64,000 bases of DNA from Malaya genurostris (lineage: Eukaryota; Arthropoda; Insecta; Diptera; Culicidae), in NCBI RefSeq assembly GCF_030247185.1, contig NC_080572.1:83992935-84056934 (forward strand), written 5' to 3'. The position numbers and the translations under genes are program-made. Shown here in pieces: positions 36,050 to 48,081 of this stretch. The stretch's first letter is position 1. Each line of letters begins with the position of its first letter. Under the pieces are notes generated by a model. The model was given only the letters and a program-made list of their open reading frames with translations. It made no database searches and was not told where the DNA came from.

Positions 36050-38510
36050 TGGTTGGAGTAGCACAAATCAATCTCCAGCATAAACGTATAAACTTCTATA
36101 GCTTTGGTTCAAGAACCATATTTCCGAAAGGGAATCTTCTACGTTGGAAAATTGTTAAACCAAGTCTTTGTTGCCTTCAACAAAAACGGTATGACTAATC
36201 CACGTGAAATGCCTCGAGCATGCATACTTGCAAATAGTGCTCTCGATGTTTCTGTCATATCGGAGCTCACAACTGCTGTCACAGTTGGTATGGCTATTGA
36301 TGGTAAAGACACACGGAGAACCCTTCGATCATAAAATTGCGATATCGCAGTTTTTGATTTTTGCGATAGTTGATTTAACTAATTTCTTTTTGATTCAACC
36401 AATATGGATTTGATATTCATATATTCAAGTAGTTGAAAAAAATGTTGTTTTGAATGCTGTCAAATGCCGGAGATAGTTGAAAGCAAAACAATAATCGCAA
36501 TGCAAAATCAACCACCTTTTTAGTTGAAATCTGTTCGCGTCGCTTCAAAATGTTAATGAAAACAACATCGATGATTAAAGCGTTTGGTGAAATTGTGTGC
36601 ATTCGATTTGAGAAATTTACGATTCCATAACAAGTCTTTATCTAACAGCGGTGTTGTGATAAAGTTAACCTTGTTTAAGATGAAAAAGATTTAATGACGA
36701 GTTAGAAAATGTTAATGAATGATCATCTCGTAAACTTTCAGGTATCCGCAAAAATTTTATGCTTCAAATTCGATCATTGATTTATTTCCAGCAGACTGTT
36801 TTACTTCCAGCTGTTTGATACCGATGATGATGTTCATGCATTAGCAATAAAACGCTTTTTGACATGAATTTAATTTATAAAAGTAACAGGAGCGAAGGGG
36901 TTCAAACACACAGAACGCGCTGCGATTAAATGGCGCCGTCGCAAAATTCCATTTCCCAGCGGTTGATGCCCCCAAGCTCACATAAATTGACTAAAATTAT
37001 CAGTGCATAACTTTAGTTCAACCGTTTGAAGGCATCATCTTTCAATACTCATTTTAGGTAAATTTAATAATTTCGCTAATTTACTCGCCCCTCCGGGCAC
37101 TTTTGCTGATTAAAAACGTGTTTCTACATCAATCATTTCCGATCAAATTAGAAGTATTTTTCTTAGAATTTAGATCTTTACTGATCTCGACTTGACATGA
37201 TCATGATCATACAAAAATCAAAATCACTTAGAGATCAGATCAGTTCTGATTTCGTAATGATAATTTATTCCTTGGTTAAGATCACTTGAAATCAGCAGTG
37301 ATCGGTGGTTTTCCCAGCCCTATTGATATTACATGTCAATATAAAATACTGTTTATATTTTAACAACGATATTTATTTCATGAATCTCAACATACCGAAC
37401 TTATTTCAAATAGATCATGACGTGTATCTGTAAGTATATTTCGATTATTTTCGCAAATCAATAACATTGTTCGAGTCGATTCAACTATTTGCAATGTCTA
37501 AAACAAATAAAACCGATTTATTTTTCAACTAACAGAATTTTGTTTCAATAACAACGCCAGTTATTTTAACTTAAATATTTATTGTAATTGAAAAGTATGT
37601 GTCCTTACTAATTGACAGTTTTTTTTACAACCAATTAAATTAGTTGTTTCAACCATCGTTTCTTCTAATCGAAAAACAAAAATGACAGTTTAGTTAAAAC
37701 AACAATCGATTAGTTGTACCAAATTTTAACCAATCGAATTCAGAAAATCAACTAATATTCTGGTTGAAATGGGATTGCTGGTGGTTCCGTGCAGGAAATA
37801 TGTCTATTGTTCGGCATATTTGCCGCATAACGCCAAGCGATGACTTCGAAAAGGTTGTATTATACTGCTGCAAAAGTGATTTACCTCTTATAATCGCCAG
37901 TGACATAAATGCTCACCATATCATTTGGGGCAGCACAGATATAAATTCGAGAGGCTCTGATATGATGGAATTTGTGAGCAGTACAAACTTGCACATAGTC
38001 AATGCAGGAAATCGTCCAACTTTTGCGAGATCTGGAAGAGAGGAGGTTTTGGACGTAAATCTCTGCTCTGATAGAATTGCGCATGAGTTGGTGAATTGGC
38101 TCGTCTCCGATGTGCTCGAACCTTCGTTGTCTGATCATGAGTACATCTTTTTTTATCATTCAAACGTTAAATTTGATATTATCACATATCGTAATCCCAA
38201 ATCTACAAACTGGGACCTCTATGAAGAGGGCTTGGCGACTAGATTTTACGGGTACCAACCAATAATTGAAACCCCAATTGATTTGGAAAATATTGTCGAC
38301 GAGACAAACTCATTCATAGTTGCAGCATATGAAGAGACTTGTCCACTTCGGATTGTGCGAGCTACTAGAGGAACTCCTTGGTGGAATGCTGAACTTGCTA
38401 GACTAAAGAAAACTATGCAGAAGAGCTTGAAACTACCGACGCAGAGATGGGTCGGAGGCATTCGTATCGGCTCGAAGGGCTTACAAAAATGCTCTTCGAT
38501 CGTCTGAGCT
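36050..38510 (+). pseudogene. LOA-like ORF2 endonuclease, interrupted
   Basis: APE-type endonuclease of a non-LTR element, in two pieces. The N-terminal piece at about 36090-36316 lacks part of its start because of a deletion. The C-terminal piece at 37780-38510 carries the SDINAHHIIWGS motif (the GDFNAHH-type catalytic block) and the SDHEYIFF motif, then PWWNAELARLKK. About 1.46 kb of unrelated DNA separates them, and the open frame ends by stop or frameshift at 38507. Not functional. Confidence 0.75.
36317..37775. other. unclassified insertion inside the LOA-like element
   Basis: About 1.46 kb that breaks the endonuclease frame. Near the right end are repeated TTAGTTG/CAACTAA words, and similar words occur at the left end (TTGATTTAACTAATTTC, GATTCAACCAATAT). 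This suggests subterminal repeats of a non-autonomous element, but I cannot define exact ends or a target duplication. No ORF of interest. Confidence 0.4.
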
Positions 38511-38605
38511 AAGTGGTTGGAAAAGCTTTAGCACAAATGTCTCTAGTCTCAACGAGGCTATCAGATAAAATAAGTTACTTTCGAAGTCTAATGTCTTTAA
38601 TGTCA

Positions 38606-39874
38606 TTTTCTTAAGAACTTCAGGACATTTCAAATAATTGGATTTATGATTTCCATTGAAATTTGAACATGAAAATTTATCAGTGGTTTCATTCATTGAA
38701 CAAACGTCTTTCGAATGCGATTTACCACAATTCAAACACCGTATATCCAATTTTTGGTTCCATGACCGAAGCCTTGGCAACGACGACATTGCGGTAAATT
38801 TTCAATACGATTATGCCGTTTATAATGTTCCCAATGAATTTTAATGTGGGAAATGAAACGTACTTTTTCTAAAGTTTTCAAATTGTATACATCACTTCGA
38901 TTGAAGTGTATTAGGTAAAGTTCATGGGAAATTCCAGAGTGTGGTTTAGAAGTACCATTCGCTCTTTTTTTTTCATAAGTATTACTTGGGAAGGGGAAAA
39001 ACCAAGCAATTCTTTTAGTTCATTTTTAATTTCATCAGTACTTTGATCATTTGATAAGCCATTCAAGACAGCCTTGAAGGGTCTGTCTGATTTTATATCA
39101 TATGAATAAAATTTATGAAGTTTCTCGGACAAATATCGAATAAGACGTTCGTAATCTTCCAATCCATCAACCAAGACTCGACATTCTCCTCTTCGTCCGA
39201 TTTGAAATGAGACTTTTACTTCCGGGAGAAAAGTAGTAGCTTTGAAGATTGATGTTTCTTCCCAGAACGACAAGTGTCCATTTTGAGAATTTTTGAAGAA
39301 TTTTCTTCTATGTCGCTACAATTGGATTAAGGAAGAATCTCGTAAATACTGTTAGACGGCATAGAACCAACGGAAGAGAAATCCGTCCGTTGTCTTTTAT
39401 TTTTACATTCAGATTCTATAAGATCGTGAATGTTATTGAAAAAATGTTGAATAACGGATTGTGATTTATTCCGTATTGAATTATTTTTAGCCTTAGGCTT
39501 GTTGCCTTTCCGGTTGGACGCAGGCATTTTTGAAATGAATGAAAATTTAAATTAAATTAACTAGGCTAAATTAATCTTCGATTAGACTCCTAGTTTAGAA
39601 AAGTCTTGATAAAGACTGATTAGTTCGAAGAATAGTTCTTTGAATAGTTAGCCTTAAAAAAGGCTGATTAATTTCTTAGTCACTCCAATATCACTCTTTG
39701 TATCACTTAGTCACTCAAATATCACTCTTTGTATAGCCTTGGGAAAGGCTGACAAATTGGTAGTCTTTAAAAAGACTGTTAGCCTTGAATCAATGAAACT
39801 CTAGGTAGCCAGAAAAAATTTCCAGGAGCCAAGAGCTATACGCGTGCGGTGCGAACGACTGTTCAACACCGACT
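38606..39874 (-). mobile_element. Jockey element fragment, 5' end retained, 3' end missing
   Basis: On the minus strand this begins at the true 5' end of the Jockey element (as at 14131) and runs through the 5' UTR and ORF1 to just after the third zinc knuckle. It is about 1.27 kb and closely matches 14131-15390, with small indels and a deletion. Ordinary target-primed insertion loses the 5' end, so a fragment with an intact 5' end and no 3' end is atypical. It sits exactly at the junction between the LOA-like element of copy A and the start of copy B. Confidence 0.85.
38620..39527 (-). pseudogene. Jockey ORF1 pseudogene
   Basis: Three pieces of the ORF1 frame remain: 39527-39327 (basic N-terminus), 39250-38911 (FQIGRRGECRVLVDGLEDYE region) and 38760-38620 (second and third zinc knuckles; the last has FN for CN, losing a Cys). 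Frameshifts near 39290 and 38960, an indel at the first knuckle, and the missing C-terminus make it non-functional. Confidence 0.8.
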
Positions 39875-41603
39875 GGATCGTGAATATCTCTTGTTGTGTT
39901 GTGGGCAACAACATAATTTCTTCTCCATGCCATCGAAAAATGGGTCAGCAAATTATGATTAAAATTTTCAGTATTATGGGATAACCACAGATAATTCAAA
40001 ATTGAAGTTTTCTTAAGTGTTTGGTATGAACAAGCATTGAGTATTAAGCATGGATATCAGTGTCAATGTAAGGCGCGCAAAATTTCAATCGCATGAATTG
40101 AATGAATCGTCGCACAAAATGTATCGTACAAAACCGACACATAGAAACACGGAAAATTTTCAGTGGTTGAATGTAGTGGGCTTACGACATGTTTTGTTCG
40201 CTAGTGAGACAGACGATAATTTTTTTGTTTCGATTATAGAGTGCATTCACCTCTTTGAGCCAGAAAATTCGAACCCAGGTGAGCTACGTGAAAGACATCG
40301 ACTTATCCATCACGGTATACCCGTCCCCAGACGATAACTATATTCATCATTTGTAGTCAAAATGCTCTTATAACTGATTTTCATGCCTATTGCAATATAA
40401 TAAATATTATGATTAAACATTAGTATGTAAAACAAGAGTAACTAAAACACCTACTATTAATAACGAATCGTATGAACAACAAAGATGAAAGGCCAAAGGG
40501 TCAAAACACTTGTACTATAAAATGTTGATGTAATACACAAAAATAGGATTAATAAACAGATATTTATGCAACAAAACCTTACAGATTACAGATCAAAACC
40601 TTTGGCACGATGACAATATTTCATCTCGCTGATTAAAACGTCCAAATCATTTGATAAAAGAACTGAATAATATTCGGTCAAGATCTTTTTATATGGAATT
40701 ACAATTGGTTTGTAGGATGTTCCTCAAAAATATCTAGTTTTTAAAGTGCATATCGTATCAGTAACTTCTTAAAGAATTATAGATACTAATTATCCATGCT
40801 TGGTGAGTGGATATCAATAGAATTCTTAAATTTGCAATACAATTTGCATTTTCGAGACGGGTTTGACAAGTAAGTTATTGAAATTAATGTTTTAATAATT
40901 CCAAACTTAAATTTAGCTTAAACTTAAATTTGTATCTTTTGATGTAAAAGATCATTAGAGTGGTCCATGTTTGAATTTAAATCTAGATTCTAACTTTCTT
41001 AATTGAATTTTAAAATCATTGCACTTCGCAGTAAAGTTGTAGAAGATTTTGTTTTGAGCAACTTTGCTGAAAATGCCATCTGCGTACCTCTTCAATTGAT
41101 TGAGTTATATTAATTTTTCGTAGTAAACGCAGGGTGCCTCTTTAAAAACTGTTTTGTGAATGGTTTAACGAGAAAATCGTCTTCCAAAGCTATTAGTCAT
41201 TGATAAAGTTCAAAGATCAAATGTCTGTGATTTGTGGTTTCTGAGATGTGATGGTGTAGGGGACGTAACCGACAAAACGCGTTGTTTTTTTTTATCGCAC
41301 AAGTTTCTCGGAGATGGTTGAACCGATTTTAACAAGCCTGGGCTCGTTTGAAAGCTACTATTGGGTCATTGATTAAGTTCAAATATCAAATGACGTTGTT
41401 TTTTATCGCTCCAATATATATAAGGGTGCCAATCTTTTGGGATCACCTCTAATTTCGTAAAGCTCTAATGCTCAAAAGTTTAAGCAGCTCGAAAAAAGTC
41501 CTCATGCAAAATTTGAGCTAAATCGAACATGGGTAAGAGGTAAGACATGCCCCAGCGGTTAAAGTTTTAAAATTTTCGATCTTGAAAAAGTACCATGAGG
41601 GGG

Positions 41604-41875
41604 AGTACATGAAATTTCCGAAATCGAAAATTTTTTTGATGCCTAAATCTTAAAATTGCATGAGACGTCAAGATTTAGTGTTATCTAAAACAATTTTTTT
41701 TTGAAAAAAATCGACTTTCTAAGGCTTAGAAAAAATTTGATGTTTTTTCTAAGTCGCAGAAAGCCGATTTTTTGATAAAATTTTTTTCGGCATGGCGCTA
41801 AATCTCGACGTTTTATGCAATTCTAAAACTTTTGGCATCAAAATTCTTTTTTCGATTTCGGAACTTTCATGTAAC
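41604..41875. repeat. long imperfect hairpin, copy B
   Basis: Counterpart of 19851-20123, with only scattered substitutions and small indels in A/T runs. Arms of about 130 bp are kept (AATTTCCGAAATCGAAAA pairing with TTTTCGATTTCGGAA-type sequence). Confidence 0.8.
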
Positions 41876-41942
41876 AGTTGATTTCATTTAAGGGTTGTAC
41901 TATGTTCACACTATGAGTTAAAACAAGTTTCATGTTTTAAGC

Positions 41943-42261
41943 CAGGGGTTCCCAAACTATTTTGGGTGATGGACCCCTTTACTTAAATTAACTTAGGCCT
42001 CAGACCCCCATCAACAAATTCCTTTGAAAATTCAATTTCTTGCTTTTTTAATATTGATGTAAAATACTAACTAATTTCTGTGGATGGTCAAATAAACACA
42101 ACTTTTTTAGCAAAAATATTCCAAATAACAACTTATATCAAACCTTAGGGGGTCGATTTCTAGACCTCGTCGACCCCCATAGTCAGTTTTCGTTTTCGTC
42201 GACCCCCGCGAAAAGGATATCGACCCCAAGGGGTTTATATCGACCACTTTGGGAACCCCTG
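41943..42261. mobile_element. hAT-like MITE, 319 bp, with empty site in copy A
   Basis: The left end is CAGGGGTTCCCAAAC and the right end, read on the other strand, CAGGGGTTCCCAAAG. The flanking 8 bases are TTTTAAGC on both sides (41935-41942 and 42262-42269). Copy A at about 20184 reads CATGTTTTAAGCGAAACAAC without interruption, which proves the ends and the 8-bp duplication. No transposase inside. Confidence 0.92.
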
Positions 42262-42398
42262 TTTTAAGCGAAACAACATGTTTTACTTTTGCGTTATTTC
42301 ATATTCAGAAACGTCACATTAAAACATGTTTTCCCGAAATAATATGACATAATTGTCAGTAAAGCAGAATCCTGCTAGCATTTTTCTTCCCTTTTTAC

Positions 42399-43154
42399 CT
42401 TTTTTTATATATATAAAAAATAGGTATAGAATTCGCTCAAACTTTCGAAAAATTTTCCGAGGCCCGGAAGGCCGAATGTCATATACCAATCGATTCAGCT
42501 CGACGAACTGAGCAAATGTCCGTGTGTGTGTATGTGTGTGTGTCTGTATGTGTGTTGTCAACAAAGAGGTCGAGATCTCAGAGATGGCTGGACCGATTTT
42601 GATCAAACTAGTCGCAAATGAAAGGTCTCCCCGTCACCCAAAACGCTATTGAATGGTTTTAAGATCGGATGTTTACTTTTTGAGTTATACGAAGTTTTAT
42701 GTCAGTATCTGTCACATTTGACCTTGAAAACAGAATATATTTTCAGACTTAGATTCCGCACGGTAATAGCTATCCAACAAGCCCTAGATTGTTAACATCC
42801 GTCCATTTTTGACGGAGATATAGCAATTTTTGTGTAAGCGACTTTTACCCCTATTCCAGCAGTAGAAGTTTTGAGCGCTGTATGGCAAATAAATGCTTGG
42901 GAGCAACTTAAAACACGATTTTTATACTGTTACATACAATTGTTTCTAAGTACCAAAAAGACTGTGTACAGCATCCTTTTTCATGACATTTTACCTCGGA
43001 CCGATTTTAGCACGGTTCGTTTTTGGCAACATAATCGTTAGAATATATTAATATAATGTCATGAAAACTGAAAAACCGAAGAATATTCATGCAAACAACA
43101 CATGCGGAATGATAAAAAAAAGGTATCATCTCACTGCTAGGTGGAATAATCACG
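42399..43154 (+). repeat. family-A repeat with target duplication
   Basis: Contains the family-A words GGCCCGGAAGGCCGAATGTC, a TG-rich tract and the tail GGTATCATCTCACTGCTAGG. The six bases TTTTAC occur on both sides (42393-42398 and 43155-43160). Copy A at about 20320 has CTTTTTACTATGTCAATTG uninterrupted. So this is a genuine insertion of about 756 bp. Confidence 0.8.
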
Positions 43155-43230
43155 TTTTACTATGTCAATTGACATTCCATCAAAGTAGCCATGTAATAAT
43201 AATAATACAAAACTGAAAACTGGTACCAAC

Positions 43231-43507
43231 GTTGCCAGGTATACCGATTTCTCGGAATTTATACAGATTTTTGACCTCTATACCGCAATACAGATATGTA
43301 CTCCCAAAATAAGGATAATTCACTGTATGATAAGTACCGATTTTGGTTTTTAGCTTGAATAGACATGAGAAAAGGTTGTCGTGGGACCTTTTTTGCTCAC
43401 ATCTTGGTGACATTTTTTACTACTTATGTAGAAGAGATTCTGATATTGATATGGTACAGATAGATTTTTGCGCCGAATACAGATTTTTGGAAAAATGACC
43501 TGGCAAC
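43231..43507. mobile_element. MITE-like element, TIR GTTGCCAGGT, copy B
   Basis: Counterpart of 20391-20670, at the same position in the duplicated segment. Confidence 0.55.
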
Positions 43508-43851
43508 GCAGACTCGTACAACCATTTTTGTTTTTGAAGAAAAAGATGACTTTTTTAGTCATTTGCTGCTCAAAAATATTTATGGTCGTTAAGTGGTGAG
43601 ATAACTAAATCCTCACAAGTTCTTATCTCATGCCTCCCCGTGTGATGACATTTCGTGAATAGAACGGCGTCGACTGGGTGCTATCGCCTTCTGCGTTAGT
43701 AGCAGAATGAGAGGGTGCAAAATGGCTTGTAGTTTGAAGCCCATCCTAAAGTCCCATATTTCTAATAGTATATTGCAACATGTGGTTCTGTTGTTTGTTA
43801 TATATTTGCATTATTTGTTATATATTTGATTGAATTTTATTACATTGTATT

Positions 43852-43852
43852 A

Positions 43853-43922
<70 letters not shown>

Positions 43923-43985
43923 GTTATTATTATTATGTTTTTTATTATTATTATTATTATGATTATTACAATTATTATTATTAAA
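43852..43985. repeat. (TTA)n microsatellite
   Basis: About 134 bp of ATT repeats with a few interruptions. It lies where copy A has the ORF1-only element and pentanucleotide repeat. Confidence 0.93.
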
Positions 43986-44094
43986 AAAGAAATATTATAT
44001 TTGCTGCAGTACTGCGACGAAAGAAGAGCATAACTTACACTGCGACATCAACTGCTACACAGTGTATCATAGCATATTATTTCATATACTACCT

Positions 44095-44459
44095 TCTTAT
44101 ATTATATTTTATTGTGTTATATTATGTTGTATGGTATTATATTGCATTGCATTATATCATATTATATTGTATTATATTATATTATATTATATTGTAGGTA
44201 TATGTATTGTGTTATATTGTATTATGTTATAGTATATTGTTTGAATATATTGTGTAATGTTATATTATATTGTGCTATATTATATTATTTTATATTATGT
44301 TATATCACAGAGAACAGATATCCGACAGACATTCATACGTGCAAAGTCGTGTGCAATCGGAGATTTTTAACGGATTTTCATTTGTATGCTTTACACAGGT
44401 TTTTAAAAAATGTTTGTACTAGCTTGGATATCTGTTTTCTGTAGTTATATTATATTATA

Positions 44460-44460
<1 letters not shown>
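44095..44460. repeat. ATTAT/ATTGT-rich simple repeat
   Basis: Irregular TATTA and TATTG words. Part of it (TAGGTATATGTATTGTGTTA) matches copy A at about 32025. Predicted hydrophobic ORFs are artefacts of the repeat. Confidence 0.8.
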
Positions 44461-44551
<91 letters not shown>

Positions 44552-44556
44552 ATTAA

Positions 44557-44595
<39 letters not shown>
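44460..44595. repeat. (ATT)n microsatellite, copy B
   Basis: Counterpart of 32202-32432 but about 95 bp shorter. Confidence 0.93.
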
Positions 44596-45230
44596 ATGTC
44601 AAGTGCTTGTTTGGAAAAATGATGCCTACTATGAGATATAAATACTGAAGAATTCTTTTGTGAACTACTCGAATCAATCTGAATCCATTGGTGTCAAAAA
44701 TAAGCCCAAGTTAGTGTCACAAAAAAGACCTGGGTTGACGGTTCAATGCATTTTACTAGAGAAATGTAATACCAAGGCTTTGCTAGTGTCACAAATTATT
44801 TAATAAAAAGATAAAACATATTTTTGTGAGACTGTTTTGAGAAAAGAGAAAGGCATTATCACACCACTAGGTGGATTAAGAAGGCTTTTTTAGATCAGCA
44901 TCAGTGTGCCCATACAAAAAGGCAACGCAAATGTCAAGTGCTTGGTTTGAGAAATGATGCCGATTATCTGATATATTTTTTATATTTTTCAAGAATCGAA
45001 GAAAATGAAGAAAATTATTCTGAAGTATACCACAGTTTTATATATGATAGTATGATTGATATGAGAAAGGTATCATTACACCACTAGGTGGATTAAGACA
45101 GGTTTTTCTTTTATCTACACATTTTTCCAGAAAGTGACCTAGTTCAAAATTTTTATTACAGTTATGTTACCCAAGCACGCTCTTGTAAGCTACCCGAATC
45201 ATTCTGAATGAATGTTTTCGATTAAAAAAA

Positions 45231-46381
45231 GGCGGGTGGGTAATGTCAGAGACATAACTGGATGTCGTGCATACGAAAACAACTGACATATTCCTTAACA
45301 TTTCGGAGTATCAATTAGTTGATCAATTGTATGAATTATGCAAGCATTCCCTTTTTTCGCATTTTTCGCATTTTTCGCAAAAACAAAGAAGGCTTCACTT
45401 GATCTCGATTACTGTGAATTTCACACAGCGATAAAGTCATAAATATAATCAAACTCTTCTAGATTTGCACAAAACTGAGGATAATTACCTTAGATTTGCC
45501 TCAACCGTTGTCCTCTTTTCGTTGTTTTTCACCAATGCAAACAACTGGCAGCTGTGACGTAATCGCTCTTGTCGGAAGTGAAACTAGCTTTGCAAACGAC
45601 ACACAATACATCTGCTCGCAGTGGCGATAGAATCCAAACTGATCCAATTTTTGTTGAGAAGTTTATTTTTACGTGATTTCGTTTGTAGCTTTTTCACTAA
45701 TGGGCGGTCCTAACGGATATAAAAATAGGAGCATATAGAATTTTGATTTCGATTATTTCATTTCGGATTTGCGCTTCATTGAAAGAAACTATCAAGATGC
45801 TGTACGGAATACATTCCTGCCTTTCAAAAGGACCAAATTGTGGAACTCACTACGATATTAAGCACTGTTCGGAACATTTTTTTCGAACAATTTGTTGTAC
45901 AGCAGCAGATATCTTGTTCTCTTCCTCAGAACGCGTTCTGATTTGCTGGTTTTGACATGGGTCATATGAGACAGGTTTTTCAATAGTGAACTATTGAAAT
46001 ACTTCAATAATGTTGCTATAAACGTTTAAGTTGAAAAGATTCGATTCTATTGGTAGTTAGGTTATATAATTCCTTTCACAGATCACTGAGCTATGAGCTT
46101 TCAAAATACGAGAAAGGCAAACGCGCCTTATGAATTATCCTCTTTGATACTCGTTTATACCAAACATTTCAGAAAAGGTAAAGTTTAAATTGTTTGAGAT
46201 TATGTCACACAACGAAAATTTTATCATAAAATTGTGATCATATTTCCGATGGCATGTAGCAAAAATTATGTTGATTCGTTAGATACAACAAGAGATATTC
46301 ACGATCAAAAGCTTATCACTCTCTCAGAGGGTAAATGTTGAAAAGGCGTCCCATAGTAAAGTAAGTCGTATTCACGACAAA
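45231..46381 (+). mobile_element. family-B TIR element, complete, with empty site in copy A
   Basis: Starts GGCGGGTGGGTAATGTCAGA and ends AAGTCGTATTCACGACAAAA. The subterminal GTCGTGCATACGA and TCGTATTCACGAC are inverted. The flanks TTAAAAAA and AGTTTTAAAATAAC join directly in copy A (33081-33100). The length is about 1,150 bp. Its ORFs are short and share no transposase motif, so it is probably non-autonomous. The A-run at the target hides the exact duplication. Confidence 0.75.
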
Positions 46382-46961
46382 AAGTTTTAAAATAACTTTT
46401 TTGATTTTCTTGCGAAAGGTATTATCTCATCATTTGGTGGATTTAGGAGAAAAATTTTCACTCGGACCACATTCCATCTCGTTACTCTTTAACCGAGGCT
46501 CGGATTCGGATGAAATTCATCAGCAGACTAAGGGACTATGAGCCCTTGAATTCTAATCTAGGTTTGATCTAGTGTTGTTGGAAAAAATCGAGTGTGATTT
46601 TTTTCATTTAATTGAACATTATACGCCGTTGCTCCGGAACCAGATATCTGATACGAATAAATTTCAGTTGAAGGCCCAAGAACTAAAAGGTCTTTCATTC
46701 AAAGCTTATGAAAATTAGTCCAGCAATCTCTGAGATAATTGAATGCACATTTGCGTTACATACACCCAGACATTTTTCAATATCGACGAACTGATTCGAA
46801 TGGTTTTTGACACTTGGGCGACCCGGCCTTGGTAGAAAGACGGTTTTCACAGTGGATACCCAGACTTTCTCTATGAGAAAATCAAAAATACGAAAACAGT
46901 ATAACAATTGAATAATACATTTTCATTTATTCTGACGGTAACGCAAATTCAAATTCAGGGC
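46382..46961. other. copy-B flank downstream of peritrophin gene 2
   Basis: Non-coding. It matches 33090-33652 closely. Minus-strand AATAAA at 46931-46926 is the likely polyadenylation signal of gene 2. Confidence 0.7.
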
Positions 46962-48006
46962 TTAAATGTCGCCACCATCGCCGCCACCCGTAGACGGTGC
47001 TGTGATACATTTCAGTGTGGTTGTGTCGAAAATTAGTCCATTGGGGCACTCTTGAATTGCATACGTAAGCTACAATATTTAAATAGTTATAGTTATGTGT
47101 TTTTTTGGTGATATTTTTCCTCTACAACTTACCACGTTATTAGAGCCTAATGTGCATTGATAGTAACGCTTGCTAGTTGTTGGTTCACCAGGAATGGCAA
47201 ATCTTCCGGATTTCGGACAACTAAACTCACACTTCTTCGTCTTCGCATTGAAGGCAACATTAGTTCCGGTGCACTCGAAAGTCATTGCGCCGACCGTGCT
47301 AGAGCAGAATACGTACAGCTTCGGTGTCGGAGTGTAGGAGAACCATTGATTTTGCGATGTTGCGGTGGCACAGTTCACCGCGAAACAGCTGTTGGAAGAT
47401 GTCGATCGTACGCAATCCTGCTCCGTGTGGTTGTAGACATCGGTGGAAGCACACTGAATAGCGTACGCATTTTTTGCGGCGTCGCAGTATATGTACTCGT
47501 GACAATTGGTAGGATCTGTTGTAGGTAGGTGGCTTTAGAATTCGATGTTTGGTGAAATATTAGACGATACTTACTGGGATATATTCCTTCTGCTGGACAG
47601 AGCTCACTGGATTTGATACAGGGACCTGTTGGCGCTGCACTACATTCACCAGAATTCCCGTTGCAAAAAGGTTGAGAAGAATTCAACGAGTCGCATCGAT
47701 ACCTTGAAGTTTCTATCGCAGTACCATCCCACTGACAAACCTGTGATGGAATAGACCAGTTTGATTTTGTTTTTTAATTTTATTTTCCAAGTCAATGAAG
47801 TATCCGTTTTAGTACATTTCACTTACCTGAACTGTAGAGCAATCGGCACAACCAAATCGTTTTCCAGTGTCGCATGCGCTGTTTGCAATGAGTGGATTTA
47901 CAGAACGTATGCTTCTCAATTTAGCCACATCTATAGCAGCATCGATCTGGATCAGTGAAATAAGTACAAAAAGGCCTACCGTTGCCAATCGGTATAAGAT
48001 AGCCAT
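46962..48006 (-). CDS. peritrophin-like secreted chitin-binding protein, gene 2
   Basis: Same four-exon structure as gene 1: 48006-47827, 47740-47575, 47515-47133 and 47069-46962; 278 residues. Exons 2 and 3 match gene 1 except for one coding change that I found (Pro to Gln before a Cys, near 47456). The last exon is 6 bp longer, altering the Gly-rich tail. Exon 1, coding the signal peptide and the start of the mature protein, has nine base differences in 180, seven of which change the amino acid. All splice sites and cysteines are preserved, so the gene appears functional. It is expected to bind chitin like its twin; differences in signal peptide might affect expression level or processing. 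Confidence 0.88.
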
Positions 48007-48049
48007 CTTTTCAGAGAAATCCGAATACGAACCAAGTTCACGGTGAACT

Positions 48050-48081
48050 GAAATTTGCCTACCCGCACGGACATTTTTATA
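48050..48081 (-). promoter_or_regulatory. TATA box and initiator of peritrophin gene 2
   Basis: TATAAAAA (48081-48074) and TTTCAGTTC 31 bp downstream, the same as in gene 1. The 5' flank differs from gene 1 at only about two positions in 170. Confidence 0.75.

Larger units (their letters stand above)
35397..38605 (+). mobile_element. LOA-like non-LTR retrotransposon, decayed 5' portion (copy A)
   Basis: The 5' region (GTTAGTCGATACAAAC, then GCCCCGGGCGCAAC) is shared with the copy at 50366. Endonuclease fragments follow: 36050-36316 (VQEPYF, NPREMPRACILANSALDVS) and 37780-38500 (LPLIIASDINAHHIIWGSTD, LSDHEYIFF). The text up to about 38605 still reads like the region before the reverse transcriptase. 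A 1.46-kb foreign stretch splits the endonuclease, and stops and deletions occur throughout. The element ends abruptly where a reversed Jockey fragment begins, so the reverse transcriptase is missing. Clade assignment rests on the RNase H seen in the sister copy. Confidence 0.75.
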
